Below are positions 16,361-24,967 of a DNA stretch of 64,000 nucleotides, in pieces. Position numbers and translations under genes: made by a program. Below the pieces are notes generated by a model. The model did not search any database. It was not told where the DNA came from and saw nothing but the letters and a program-made list of their open reading frames with translations. The DNA is taken from the NCBI RefSeq assembly GCF_003711105.1, contig NZ_CP023865.1, positions 8,167,001-8,231,000 of the forward strand. Reading direction: 5' to 3'. Positions within the stretch are counted from its first letter, which is position 1. Every line of letters starts with the position of its first letter. The stretch is from Actinoplanes teichomyceticus ATCC 31121 (lineage in GTDB: Bacteria > Actinomycetota > Actinomycetes > Mycobacteriales > Micromonosporaceae).

Positions 16361-17982
16361 ATCCCTACCTGATTCCGGGCCTGGTCGTGGTCGTCCTGGT
16401 GACCGTGTCGATCGGCGCGTACGGCCTGCGCTTCGCCCGCACCACATCGGACTTCCTGGTCGCCTCCCGCTCGGTCAGCCCGTCCTGGAACGCCGCCGCG
16501 ATCAGTGGCGAGTACCTCTCCGCCGCCTCCTTCCTCGGCGTGGCCGGCCTGGTCCTGCGCTACGGCGTCGAGGTGCTCTGGTACCCGGTCGGGTTCGCCG
16601 CCGGCTATCTGGCGCTGCTGCTGTTCGTGGCGGCTCCGCTGCGCCGCTCCGGAGCCTTCACGCTGCCGGACTTCTGCGAGGTCCGGCTGGGCTCCACCCG
16701 GTTGCGCCGGCTGGCCACCGCGTTCGTGCTGTTCATCGGCTGCCTCTACCTGCTTCCCCAGCTGCAGGGCGCGGGCCTGACCTTCGCCACCGTCACCGGC
16801 GGCTCGTACGCCTGGGGCGCGTTGCTGATCGGCGTGGTGGTCACCGGGAACGTGGCGTTCGGCGGGATGCGCGCGATCACCTTCGTGCAGGCCTTCCAGT
16901 ACTGGTTGAAGCTGACCGCGCTGGCCGTGCCGATCATCTTCCTGATCCTGCACTGGCAGAGCGACGGGCGGCCGGCGGTGACGCCACCGGCCGGCGCGGT
17001 CTTCCCGGCCGCGACCAGCGTGACGATCGAACGGGACGCGGTGCTGGGCGGGGTCGGCCCGGTCACCGCGGGGCAGACGCTGCACTTCGCGGCCGGCGAC
17101 CCGGTGCCGCGGGTGAGCACGGTGGATGCCCGGTTCGGTGCCGACTGGCTGCTGCCCGGTGGCGAGGGCGGGCTGTTCGGCACGTACTCGCTGATCCTGG
17201 CGACGTTCCTGGGCACGATGGGGTTGCCGCACGTGCTGGTGCGGTTCTACACGAACCCGGACGGCGCCTCGGCCCGGCGCACCACGCTGGTCGTGCTGGC
17301 CATGGTCGGGCTGTTCTACCTGCTGCCCACCCTCTACGGCGTGCTGGGCCGGATCTACACCCCGCAGCTGCTGATGACCGGGCGCACCGACGCGGTGGTG
17401 CTGCTGCTGCCGGAAGCGGCGCTGGGCGGCGGCCATCTGGGACGGCTGCTCGGCGCGCTGGTCACCGCGGGCGCCCTGGCGGCGTTCCTGTCGACCTCCT
17501 CGGGGCTGCTGACCAGCGTCGCCGGGGTGATCTTCACGGACGTGCTGCGGCCCGGGCGGTCCGGCTCGGTGCGCGACTTCCGGCTGGCCACGCTGCTGGC
17601 CGCGGTCGTACCGATGACCATGGCGGTGTTCGTGTCCGGGTTGGACGTCTCACGTGTGGTGGGCCTGGCGTTCGCGGTGGCCGCGTCGAGCTTCTGTCCG
17701 CTGCTGGTGCTGGGCATCTGGTGGCGGGGGCTGACCGCCGCCGGGGCGACCGCGGGCATCCTGGTCGGTGGCGGGGCGGCGGTGGTGGCGGTGCTGGTCA
17801 CCGTGCTCGGCGCGGAGCTGCCCAGCGGGCTCGCCGAGTTCATCGGGCAGCCGGCGGCCTGGACCGTGCCGCTGGCGTTCCTGGTGATGGTCGTGGTCTC
17901 GCTGCTGACCGCCCGCCGGGTGCCCCCGGACGTGGGGGCGACGATGTTGCGCCTGCACGCGCCCGAGTCGCTGCGGAGCTGA
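16357..17982 (+). CDS. Sodium:solute symporter (SSS family, ActP-like paralogue)
   Basis: Na+-coupled transporter with about 13 membrane helices in 541 residues. SSS-family hallmarks include SGEYLSAASFLGVAGLVLRYG (about 50-70), YPVGFAAGYLALLL, and the central GTMGLPHVLVRFYTNPDG motif with the conserved RFYT stretch, followed by FLSTSSGLL. The GTG start overlaps the preceding gene's stop, so the two are translationally coupled. Closest in pattern to acetate/pyruvate-type permeases, but it has an extra hydrophilic loop (about 205-265) with a TSVTIERDAVLGG segment. The substrate is probably a short-chain monocarboxylate; not proven by sequence. Confidence 0.88.
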   Translation: MNPYLIPGLVVVVLVTVSIGAYGLRFARTTSDFLVASRSVSPSWNAAAISGEYLSAASFLGVAGLVLRYGVEVLWYPVGFAAGYLALLLFVAAPLRRSGAFTLPDFCEVRLGSTRLRRLATAFVLFIGCLYLLPQLQGAGLTFATVTGGSYAWGALLIGVVVTGNVAFGGMRAITFVQAFQYWLKLTALAVPIIFLILHWQSDGRPAVTPPAGAVFPAATSVTIERDAVLGGVGPVTAGQTLHFAAGDPVPRVSTVDARFGADWLLPGGEGGLFGTYSLILATFLGTMGLPHVLVRFYTNPDGASARRTTLVVLAMVGLFYLLPTLYGVLGRIYTPQLLMTGRTDAVVLLLPEAALGGGHLGRLLGALVTAGALAAFLSTSSGLLTSVAGVIFTDVLRPGRSGSVRDFRLATLLAAVVPMTMAVFVSGLDVSRVVGLAFAVAASSFCPLLVLGIWWRGLTAAGATAGILVGGGAAVVAVLVTVLGAELPSGLAEFIGQPAAWTVPLAFLVMVVVSLLTARRVPPDVGATMLRLHAPESLRS

Positions 17983-18047
17983 CACATTTAAGGATCTTTA
18001 AGGTACGTCCCTCGGCCGCCGGCCGTCCGGCGCGCGTAGTTACCGGC

Positions 18048-18734
18048 ATGAGACCACGCAGAAGTGCATACAGGCGGCCGGGCAGCGGACTGACCGGGCG
18101 CAACCGCAAGGTCGTCATCGCGCTGGCGGCAGCCGCCCTGGCCGGCGGCGCGCTGGCCGTCGGCACCGGGATGAGCAACGCCTCCACCACCTGTGACGGC
18201 CTGGACCGGTCGCTGCGGGAGAACCAGGCGTTCATGGCCGAGCAGCGCGCGCACCGTACCGCGCAGACCGACGCGATCCTGCGGAACCGCCAGGCCGTGG
18301 TCGATCTGATCAACGTGCAACGCCGGCAGGCCGGCTGCGGTGGCGACATCGCCGCCCCGGCCGCTCCGGCGACCACCGCTCCGACGGCGGAACCGGGCGG
18401 CACCGCGCCCACCGGGAAGCCGACCACCGCCCCGACGCGGCAGCCCACCGGCGCGCCGGCCGGGGGCACGGCCGGGACCGGCGCCGGCGAGGTGGTCTGC
18501 AAGGGCTCGACCGTGACCCTCTCCGGCGAGGCCGGCGCGCCGTTCGCCTCCAGCGGCACCTTCCCGGTCGGCACCCGCCTCAGGGTGACGAACCTGGACA
18601 ACAACAAGAGCATCACGGTGACCGTGCAGACCACGTCGGGCAGTTGCGTGCTGCTCAACAACGCGGCCTTCGAGCAGGTTCGCGAGCCGGGCAAATTCCT
18701 GATCCGGAAGGCGGTGATCGAACGCGTGGGCTGA
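18048..18734 (+). CDS. Secreted protein with C-terminal RlpA-like double-psi beta-barrel domain
   Basis: 228-residue exported protein. A basic N-terminus is followed by one hydrophobic segment (about 24-43, VVIALAAAALAGGALAVG) acting as a signal or anchor, then a short coiled region, a low-complexity Ala/Pro/Thr/Gly linker (about 103-145), and a C-terminal domain. That domain has SGTFPVGTRLRVTNLDNNKS and VREPGKFLIRKAVIERV, resembling RlpA/expansin-like double-psi barrels, with cysteines that could form a disulfide. The catalytic Asp and His typical of lytic RlpA are not obvious, so a binding role is as likely as peptidoglycan cleavage. It is followed by a strong terminator hairpin. Confidence 0.7.
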   Translation: MRPRRSAYRRPGSGLTGRNRKVVIALAAAALAGGALAVGTGMSNASTTCDGLDRSLRENQAFMAEQRAHRTAQTDAILRNRQAVVDLINVQRRQAGCGGDIAAPAAPATTAPTAEPGGTAPTGKPTTAPTRQPTGAPAGGTAGTGAGEVVCKGSTVTLSGEAGAPFASSGTFPVGTRLRVTNLDNNKSITVTVQTTSGSCVLLNNAAFEQVREPGKFLIRKAVIERVG

Positions 18735-18736
18735 CC

Positions 18737-18786
18737 GGGCCGGGTGTTCCGCGTTTCCCCCGTTTCGCCGCGGAACACCCGGGCCC
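18737..18786 (+). terminator. Strong hairpin terminator
   Basis: Arms GGGCCGGGTGTTCCGCG (18737-18753) and CGCGGAACACCCGGGCCC (18769-18786) pair with a single bulged base, leaving a 15-nt loop. It begins 2 bp after the stop codon of the secreted protein gene. There is no T-tract, as is common for actinobacterial terminators. Confidence 0.8.
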
Positions 18787-19275
18787 GATCGGGCGCGGAA
18801 ATGCGCGCCGTATTTCTGTGACGCAGCAAAGATCCGGCGGTGCACCCCCCTTTTTCGCAGCGCCGGCGCCTTCCCGATCGCGGCAGATCTTGCGCCGTTC
18901 GCGAGCGGCCGGGCAAGCCGAACCGGACGCCTGTGACAAGCGTGACAACCGGCCCGGAATGTCAATCAACTGAACTAATTGCGGTCCGGCCCTCCCTCGC
19001 AGAGGCCGGTGCACGTGGCCGGACCGGCACGTAGCCGCGTCCGCCCGGGCGGCGACATCGACCGGCCGGTCCACGGTCCGCCCGGACGATTCCAGCACGT
19101 ATCCGCTGATCCACGAAAATTCGGCACAGACGATTCGCGTAATGTCGCGAAACTCCGCGGATCGTCCAATTTCGAGACCCCACAATTCGGCATGATCCGC
19201 ACCGATGCTCGCCGGGCAGCGGGCGGCCCGGGCCCCGCGGTCAGCCGGGAGCGACCGGTCCCGGTGACGAAACCG
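18787..19275. other. Intergenic stretch without a recognised gene
   Basis: About 490 bp between a terminator and a convergent small gene. Composition falls below the local GC level around 19,085-19,200 (several AATTC and AAATT motifs). Open frames on both strands show no family similarity, poor codon bias and no good ribosome binding sites. It may be a relic or an RNA-only region. Confidence 0.45.
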
Positions 19276-19554
19276 TCAGGACCGGCCGGCGGTCCGAGAT
19301 CCGCCCCGGGGCGCCGGTCCCCGATTGCCCCGGAGCCGCCGCAACCCCTCCCGCCGGACGAAGATGCGCCGCCGCTGCAACGCGTTACCGGCCGGGCCGA
19401 CCACATAGCCGTCCAGCCAGATCCAGCCGTCGTAGGTCACCCTGGGGTCGATCCGGATGATCCGTAAGGTCAGGGCCCGGTCGCCGGAGAACTGCACACT
19501 CGCGTCGGCCCCGACGTGAACGACGTCGCCCGGCCGTAACACCACCTGGGGCAT
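19276..19554 (-). CDS. Small conserved-looking protein of unknown function (92 aa)
   Basis: ATG 19554 is preceded by GGAAGGGGA and gives MPQVVLRPGDVVHVGADAS followed by a compact beta-rich pattern (LTLRIIRIDPRVTYDGWIWL, then DGYVVGPAG and RRRIFVR). The strong alternation of hydrophobic and charged residues, good codon bias and the DGWIWLDGY motif look like a genuine actinobacterial small protein, perhaps an SH3-like or OB-like fold. The C-terminus becomes arginine and glycine rich and less convincing. It is isolated on the minus strand with no operon partners. No function is recognised. Confidence 0.6.
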   Translation of the reverse strand: MPQVVLRPGDVVHVGADASVQFSGDRALTLRIIRIDPRVTYDGWIWLDGYVVGPAGNALQRRRIFVRREGLRRLRGNRGPAPRGGSRTAGRS

Positions 19555-19653
19555 GCGCCGTCCCCTTCCGCCGGAGGTCCCCAGAGGAAAATAGCCGTTG
19601 ATCAATTAATTGCGGTAGCGGCGTGCAGGATCTGGAATCGGGAGAATGATCGG

Positions 19654-20169
19654 ATGACCATCCACTCCACCGACCCGTTCGCCGTGCCGGACGAGGAGAA
19701 ATCCCCGGTACGCCGGTTCCGTGGCCGGCTGGCCGCGCCGGTCACGCTCTGGACCGCCCCCGGCCCGGCCGGGCTGACCGTCTCCTCCACCCTGGTCGCC
19801 GACGGCGAGCCGGGCCGGATGCTCGGCCTGATCGACGAGGAGAGCGAGTTCTGGGACGCGGCGTCGCGGGCCGGCCGGTTCGCGGTCACCCCGCTCACCC
19901 CGGCCGACCGGCAGCTCGCCGACCGCTTCGCCGGCCTGATGCCGGCGCCGGGCGGGCTGTTCGCCGCCGGGGACTGGCACCGGACCGAGTACGGGCCGGT
20001 GCCCGCGCACGCCGGGGCGTGGGCCGCCTGCCGGCTGGACGGCTCCCGGCCGTGCGGGTGGTCGCTGCTCGTCGAGGCGAGCATCGAATCGGTCCAGGTC
20101 GGCGCGGCCACCCCGCCGCTGGCGCACTACCGCGGGCGGTACGCCGAACTGGCGCGGCCCGACCGCTGA
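19654..20169 (+). CDS. Flavin reductase-like FMN-binding domain protein
   Basis: 171-residue protein of the flavin reductase/flavoprotein split-barrel fold. The RRFRGRLAAPVTLWTAPGPA and GLTVSSTLVADGEPGRMLGLI segments correspond to the FMN phosphate and isoalloxazine-binding region (typically PVxxxTxxxxG...GxTxSS). A DEESEFWDAASRAGRFAV stretch follows. It could reduce free flavin or bind FMN as a small oxidoreductase; no partner monooxygenase is adjacent. The start ATG at 19654 has weak GGGAGAATG context upstream. It stands alone before the DUF485-symporter operon. Confidence 0.8.
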   Translation: MTIHSTDPFAVPDEEKSPVRRFRGRLAAPVTLWTAPGPAGLTVSSTLVADGEPGRMLGLIDEESEFWDAASRAGRFAVTPLTPADRQLADRFAGLMPAPGGLFAAGDWHRTEYGPVPAHAGAWAACRLDGSRPCGWSLLVEASIESVQVGAATPPLAHYRGRYAELARPDR

Positions 20170-20223
20170 GCGCAGTCAGACCACCACTGGGCGCAGACGC
20201 CGACCGGCTGCCGGGGCGCGGCC

Positions 20224-20267
20224 ACTTTCCTTCGTACGGTGCCGGAAAGTCAACCTCCAGACGAAGG
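20224..20267 (+). promoter_or_regulatory. Overlapping inverted repeats at the DUF485 gene ribosome binding site
   Basis: ACTTTCC (20224-20230) pairs perfectly with GGAAAGT (20244-20250). The overlapping CCTTCGT (20229-20235) pairs perfectly with ACGAAGG (20261-20267). The last arm includes the start of the Shine-Dalgarno sequence GAAGGTGG before GTG 20278. The two helices cannot form together, suggesting a conformational switch or a protein operator. Confidence 0.4.
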
Positions 20268-20277
20268 TGGTGACCCC

Positions 20278-20631
20278 GTGCCGGCCTCGCCCGAGAGATA
20301 TATCGAGGTGCAGAACTCCGAGGAATTCGCTCGGCTGCGCCAGACCCTTCGCACGTTCATCTTCCCGACGACGATCGCGTTCATCCTCTGGTATGCGCTG
20401 TACGTGCTGCTCTCCGCGTACGCGCGGGACTTCATGGCCATCAAGCTGGCCGGCAACATCAACGTCGCCCTGCTGCTGGGCCTGCTGCAGTTCGTGTCGA
20501 CGTTCCTGATCGCCTGGTACTACTCGCGCTTCGCCGCGCGGCGGGTCGATCCGCTCGCGGACGACATCTACCACCAGGTCGAGGGCGGCCGGTCGACGGC
20601 GGACAGCACCGGTGAGGGGGGTGTGCGCTGA
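20278..20631 (+). CDS. DUF485 domain membrane protein
   Basis: 117-residue protein with two membrane helices (about 30-53 and 62-85). The segment RLRQTLRTFIFPTTIAFI is the recognisable DUF485 N-terminal motif, followed by WYALYVLLSAY and FLIAWYYSRFAARRVDPLAD. DUF485 proteins (E. coli YjcH type) are encoded with acetate symporters; here the stop overlaps the start of the ActP-like gene (ATGA). GTG 20278 is selected because GAAGGTGG lies at a fitting distance upstream. It probably assists or stabilises the symporter. Confidence 0.9.
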   Translation: MPASPERYIEVQNSEEFARLRQTLRTFIFPTTIAFILWYALYVLLSAYARDFMAIKLAGNINVALLLGLLQFVSTFLIAWYYSRFAARRVDPLADDIYHQVEGGRSTADSTGEGGVR

Positions 20632-22304
20632 TGCCGATCCTGCTCGCGGCCGAGGCCTCGTCCAGCACCTCGCGGACGTTGACCATCACGCTGTTCCTGA
20701 TCTTCGTGGCCATCACGCTGGGCATCACCATCTGGGCGAGCCGGCAGACCAAGACCGCCACCGACTTCTACGCCGGGGGCCGGCAGTTCACCGGTTTCCA
20801 GAACGGCATGGCGATCGGCGGCGACTACATGTCGGCCGCCTCGTTCCTCGGCATCGCCGGCCTGATCGCGCTCTACGGTTACGACGGCTTCCTCTACTCG
20901 ATCGGCTTCCTGGTCGCCTGGCTGGTGGCGCTGCTGCTGGTCGCCGAGTTCCTGCGCAACTCCGGCCGGTACACGATGGCCGACGTGCTGGCCTTCCGGA
21001 TGCGCCAGCGACCGGTGCGCACCGCCGCCTCGGTCTCCACCGTCGTGGTGTCGGTCTTCTACCTGATCGCCCAGATGGTCGGCGCCGGCGCGCTGGTCTC
21101 CCTGCTGCTCGGCATCACCGCCGACCAGACCTTCCTGGGCATGGACGCGAGCACCGCCAAGGTCTTCACGATCATCCTGGTCGGCGCCCTGATGATCGTG
21201 TACGTCGTGGTCGGCGGCATGAAGGGCACCACGTACGTGCAGATCGTCAAGGCGTTCATGCTGATGACCGGCGCCCTGGTGATGACCGTGATGGTGCTGG
21301 CGCACTACCGGTTCAACCTCTCCGCCCTGCTCGGCGACGCCGCCGCGCAGTCCGGCAAGGGTGACGCCTTCCTCGGGCCGGGCCTGCGCTACGGCGTGGA
21401 GAAGGCGGGCGATGCGCTGGGCACCTTCTACAGCAAGATGGACCTGCTGTCGCTCGGTCTCGCGCTGGTGCTCGGCACGGCCGGCCTGCCGCACATCCTG
21501 ACCCGGTTCTACACCGTGCCGACGGCCCGGGTGGCCCGCAAGAGCGTGCTCTGGGCGATCGGCATCATCGGCGTCTTCTACCTGTTCACCCTGGCCCTCG
21601 GCTTCGGCGCGGCGGCCCTGGTGGGCGGCAAGGCGATCACCGCCCAGGACAAGGCCGGCAACACCGCCGCGCCGCAGCTGGCACAGAAGCTCGGCATCGA
21701 CTACCTGGGCGGGGAGACCGGCGGCGCGGTGCTGCTGGCGATCATCGCGGCGGTCGCGTTCGCCACCATCCTGGCCGTGGTGGCCGGCCTGACCCTGGCC
21801 TCGTCGTCGAGCACCGCGCACGACTTCTACGCCAACGTGATCAAGCGGGGTACCGCGTCCGAGCGCAACGAGGTCAACGTCGCCCGGATCGCCGCCCTGG
21901 TGATCGGCGCGATCTCGATCGCCCTGTCGATCTTCGCGCAGAACCTGAACGTGGCCTTCCTGGTCGCCCTGGCGTTCGCGGTGGCCGCGTCGGCGAACCT
22001 GCCGGCGATCCTGTACAGCCTGTTCTGGCGCCGGTTCAACACCTCCGGCGCGGTCTGGTCGATCTACGGCGGTCTGCTCGCCGCGGTCGTCCTGGTGTTC
22101 TTCTCGCCGGTGGTCTCCGGCTCGCCCACCGCGATGTTCCCGGACCAGGACTGGCACTGGTTCCCGCTGTCCAACCCGGGCATCATCTCGATCCCGCTGG
22201 GTTTCTTCTTCGGCTGGCTGGGCACCGTGCTCAGCGCGGAGAAAGACACCGAGAAATACGCCGAGCTGGAGGTCCGGTCGCTGACCGGACACGGCGCGCA
22301 CTGA
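20631..22304 (+). CDS. actP: Cation/acetate symporter ActP-like
   Basis: 557-residue Na+:monocarboxylate symporter of the SSS family with about 13 membrane helices. Key stretches are DFYAGGRQFTGFQNGMAIGG, DYMSAASFLGIAGLIALYGYD, and TAGLPHILTRFYTVPTARVA near the middle, all matching ActP, plus SSSSTAHDFYANVIKRG in the later loop. The ATG overlaps the DUF485 stop, so the two are co-translated. A hairpin terminator follows. The natural substrate is likely acetate or another short organic acid, consistent with DUF485 pairing. The paralogue at 16.4 kb is more divergent. Confidence 0.9.
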   Translation: MPILLAAEASSSTSRTLTITLFLIFVAITLGITIWASRQTKTATDFYAGGRQFTGFQNGMAIGGDYMSAASFLGIAGLIALYGYDGFLYSIGFLVAWLVALLLVAEFLRNSGRYTMADVLAFRMRQRPVRTAASVSTVVVSVFYLIAQMVGAGALVSLLLGITADQTFLGMDASTAKVFTIILVGALMIVYVVVGGMKGTTYVQIVKAFMLMTGALVMTVMVLAHYRFNLSALLGDAAAQSGKGDAFLGPGLRYGVEKAGDALGTFYSKMDLLSLGLALVLGTAGLPHILTRFYTVPTARVARKSVLWAIGIIGVFYLFTLALGFGAAALVGGKAITAQDKAGNTAAPQLAQKLGIDYLGGETGGAVLLAIIAAVAFATILAVVAGLTLASSSSTAHDFYANVIKRGTASERNEVNVARIAALVIGAISIALSIFAQNLNVAFLVALAFAVAASANLPAILYSLFWRRFNTSGAVWSIYGGLLAAVVLVFFSPVVSGSPTAMFPDQDWHWFPLSNPGIISIPLGFFFGWLGTVLSAEKDTEKYAELEVRSLTGHGAH

Positions 22305-22318
22305 TCCTTACCGCACCG

Positions 22319-22351
22319 CCCGGGCCGGCGTCGTCGCCGCGCCGGCCCGGG
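22319..22351 (+). terminator. Terminator of the DUF485-actP operon
   Basis: Perfect 12-bp arms CCCGGGCCGGCG (22319-22330) and CGCCGGCCCGGG (22340-22351) with a 9-nt loop, 15 bp after the symporter stop codon. Confidence 0.85.
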
Positions 22352-22459
22352 TCCGGATCATCGTGCCTGGTCAGGGCCGGTTCGGAGGAACTCCCACGTT
22401 CGTGCCGAACCACGTCGAGCGACCGGGGTCACTGGCGGATCCGACATAACCTGGTTTCC

Positions 22460-23620
22460 ATGTCTGCGACCACCTCTCCCAGCGGCAACCCCTCCGGACG
22501 GGCCTCCGTCCCGCCGTACGGGCCGGCCGGCGCCCGCCCCACCGGACGCCCGGTGGCTCCGGGCGGCCCCGGCAGGCCGGGCGGGCCGGGTGATCGGGGA
22601 CGTTCCTACCGGGGCGGCCGGCCGCGCCCGCGCTGGGGCCGGATCGCCCTGGTCGCCGGCGGCGTGGTGCTGCTGCTGGCCCTGATCGGCGGCATCTACG
22701 CGGTCAACTACGTGAACGGGATCGACAACGACCTCAAGCGCACCGACGCCTTCGCCGGGATCAGCTCGGGCCGGCCGGCCAAGACGGTCGACGGGGCGTT
22801 CAACATCCTGCTGGTCGGCAGCGACTCCCGGGACCCGGACGCCAAGGAGGACCAGGCCAACGCCTGGCGGGCGGACACGCTGATGATCATGCACGTGCCG
22901 GCCGACCACAAGAGCGCACAGCTCGTCTCGATCCCCCGGGACCTGTGGGTGGTCGTCCCGAGCGGCAACAACGCGCCGTGCTCCTCGGGCTCCCGAGCCA
23001 AGATCAACGCCTCCTTCGCGTTCGGTGGCCTGCCCCGCGCGGTCCGCACCGTGGAGTGCCTGACCGGGGTGCGGCTGGACCACGTGATGGCGATCGACTT
23101 CGGCGGCTTCAAGGAGGTCACCGACGCGCTCGGCGGCGTCGACCTCAGGGTCGACCAGACCATCACGTCGATCCACAAGCCGCACCGGGTGTTCAAGAAG
23201 GGCATGATGCACATGAACGGCGCCCAGGCGCTGGACTGGGTGCGTCAGCGCAAGCAGTTCGCCCGCGGCGACTTCGCCCGCATGCAGCACCAGCAGGAGT
23301 TCCTCAAGGCGCTGATGGACAAGGCGGCCAGCACCGGCACCCTGACCAGCCCGGGCAAGCTCGACGACTTCCTCACCGCGGTCGCCGCCGCGGTCACCGT
23401 CGACCAGGACTTCTCGCTCAAGGACATGGTGCTGCAGTTCCGCAGCCTGCGCGGCGACAATCTGACGTTCCTCACCAGTCCGAACAAGGGCAGCGAGACG
23501 ATCTCCGGGCAGTCCGTGGTGGTCTCCGACCGGGAGAAGGCGCTCGCGCTGTACCAGGCGATGGCCGCGGACCGGATGGACGAGTGGATGGCCGCCAACC
23601 CGGTGAAGAAGAACACCTGA
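22460..23620 (+). CDS. LytR-CpsA-Psr (LCP) family protein
   Basis: Membrane-anchored phosphotransferase that attaches polyprenyl-linked glycopolymers to peptidoglycan. The 386 residues comprise a Pro/Gly-rich cytoplasmic N-terminus, one membrane helix (about 62-84) and the extracellular LCP domain: NILLVGSDSRDPD, ADTLMIMHVPAD, SIPRDLWVVVP (the catalytic Arg/Asp pair), SFAFGG and FGGFKEVTDALGGVDL. The C-terminal QRKQFARGDFARMQHQQEFL holds the conserved RxxxxxxD-R-Q element. A second LCP gene follows 139 bp later with its own start, separated by a terminator hairpin. Confidence 0.93.
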   Translation: MSATTSPSGNPSGRASVPPYGPAGARPTGRPVAPGGPGRPGGPGDRGRSYRGGRPRPRWGRIALVAGGVVLLLALIGGIYAVNYVNGIDNDLKRTDAFAGISSGRPAKTVDGAFNILLVGSDSRDPDAKEDQANAWRADTLMIMHVPADHKSAQLVSIPRDLWVVVPSGNNAPCSSGSRAKINASFAFGGLPRAVRTVECLTGVRLDHVMAIDFGGFKEVTDALGGVDLRVDQTITSIHKPHRVFKKGMMHMNGAQALDWVRQRKQFARGDFARMQHQQEFLKALMDKAASTGTLTSPGKLDDFLTAVAAAVTVDQDFSLKDMVLQFRSLRGDNLTFLTSPNKGSETISGQSVVVSDREKALALYQAMAADRMDEWMAANPVKKNT

Positions 23621-23630
23621 CCCCGGTCCG

Positions 23631-23667
23631 TGCGGGGAGCCGTGCCGCCGGCGGACTGCTCCCCGCA
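23631..23667 (+). terminator. Terminator between the two LCP genes
   Basis: Perfect 10-bp arms TGCGGGGAGC (23631-23640) and GCTCCCCGCA (23658-23667) with a 17-nt loop, 10 bp after the first LCP stop codon. Confidence 0.8.
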
Positions 23668-23759
23668 TGACTTCGACATGAAACCCGAGTGACCTTCAGG
23701 CGGTTGGAAACCGTCCGTACAGTGATGCAGCCCCGCACCCGACCCGCTTGGAGCGCTGC

Positions 23760-24947
23760 ATGACGGTCACGATGCCGCCACCGGTCCCCACCCAGGATCG
23801 CGGCGCGTCGAGCGCCCCGGACGCACCCGCGGCCCCGGCCGCGAGCAAGCGCAGGCGGCCCCGGTCGCCGCTGTGGGCCAAACTCACCGCCGGCCTCGGC
23901 GTCCTGCTCGTGCTCACCAGCGGCGGTGGCATCGCCGCCGGCCGGGTGCTGATCAGCCAGACCACCGGGACGATCGCCAAGGGGGACCTGACCGGCGACG
24001 CGGCGAAGACGGTCGCCGAGGGCGCGGACACCGGTACCCTGCGCGGACCGATCGACATGCTGCTGATGGGCCTGGACGCCCGGGCCCGCTGGGCGGACGG
24101 CGAGCTGCACTCGGACACCATCATCATCCTGCACATCCCGGCCGGCCACGACCGGGCGTACCTGATCTCCATCCCCCGCGACACCGAGGTGCGGGTGCCG
24201 GCGTTCGAGCCGAGCGGCTATCCGGGTGGCACGGCCAAGGCGACCGAGGCGTTCTACTGGGGCGCGCAGAACGGCGGCGGCTGGACCGGCGGGGCCCAGC
24301 TGCTCGCCAAGACGCTGAAGGACCTGACCGGGATCAGCTTCGACGGCGCCGCGATCATCAACTTCGGCGGCTTCAAGAACGTCATCGACCGGCTCGGCGG
24401 CGTGCGGATGTGCGTCGACCAGCAGGTCACCTCGCGCCACATGGTCCGGGTCGACGGCACGGCGATGTACCTGGCCGACGCCCGCAGGACCGGCAAGGCC
24501 ACCAAGCCGGTCGTGCACCGGGTCGGCTGCCGGGACATGGCCGGCTGGGAGGCGCTCGACTACGCCCGCCAGCGGTACGGCCTGAAGAACGGTGACTACG
24601 ACCGGCAGCGGCACCAGCAGCAGCTGATCAAGGCGATGGCGAAGAAGGCCGCGTCCGGTGGCGTCCTGAGCAACCCGCTGAGGATCAGCGGTCTGATCAA
24701 GGCGGCCGGCAAGTCGCTGGTGCTCGACACCGGTGACGTCTCGATCCCGGACTTCGTGCTCGGCCTCAAGGGTGTCGCGGCCAACGACATGGTGCTGCTG
24801 CGCACCAACGACGGCACCTTCGCCGGCAACGCCAGCGGCCGGGAGACGATCACCGAGAAGAGCCGGGCGATGTACCGGGCGGTGCAGCAGGACCGGCTCG
24901 ACGAGTTCCTCCTCGCGAACCCGGACGTCGTCGCGAACGAGAAGTGA
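23760..24947 (+). CDS. LytR-CpsA-Psr (LCP) family protein, second copy
   Basis: 395-residue paralogue of the preceding LCP enzyme. After an Ala/Pro-rich N-terminus and a basic KRRRPR run, one membrane helix (about 42-62) leads into the LCP domain with DMLLMGLDARARWAD, SDTIIILHIPAG, SIPRDTEVRVP, INFGGFKNVIDRLGGVRM and YARQRYGLKNGDYDRQRHQQQ, so all catalytic regions are kept. ATG 23760 is chosen over the TTG 12 bp earlier because GGAG at 23749 is well spaced. An extra cysteine pair (MCVDQ and VGCRD) may form a disulfide. Role: cell-wall polymer ligation. Confidence 0.92.
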   Translation: MTVTMPPPVPTQDRGASSAPDAPAAPAASKRRRPRSPLWAKLTAGLGVLLVLTSGGGIAAGRVLISQTTGTIAKGDLTGDAAKTVAEGADTGTLRGPIDMLLMGLDARARWADGELHSDTIIILHIPAGHDRAYLISIPRDTEVRVPAFEPSGYPGGTAKATEAFYWGAQNGGGWTGGAQLLAKTLKDLTGISFDGAAIINFGGFKNVIDRLGGVRMCVDQQVTSRHMVRVDGTAMYLADARRTGKATKPVVHRVGCRDMAGWEALDYARQRYGLKNGDYDRQRHQQQLIKAMAKKAASGGVLSNPLRISGLIKAAGKSLVLDTGDVSIPDFVLGLKGVAANDMVLLRTNDGTFAGNASGRETITEKSRAMYRAVQQDRLDEFLLANPDVVANEK

Positions 24948-24967
24948 CCGCGCCGTAGGCTGGGACC

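Noticed and set aside
14326..17436. Very long open frame on the minus strand opposite DUF4173 and the symporter
   Set aside because: Its translation is rich in Arg/Gly/Gln/His without family motifs; the plus-strand genes have clear domains. Typical artefact of high-GC third positions.
18655..19185. 176-codon minus-strand frame after the secreted protein gene
   Set aside because: It runs antisense through the terminator hairpin and the end of the secreted gene, and its translation has no family features.
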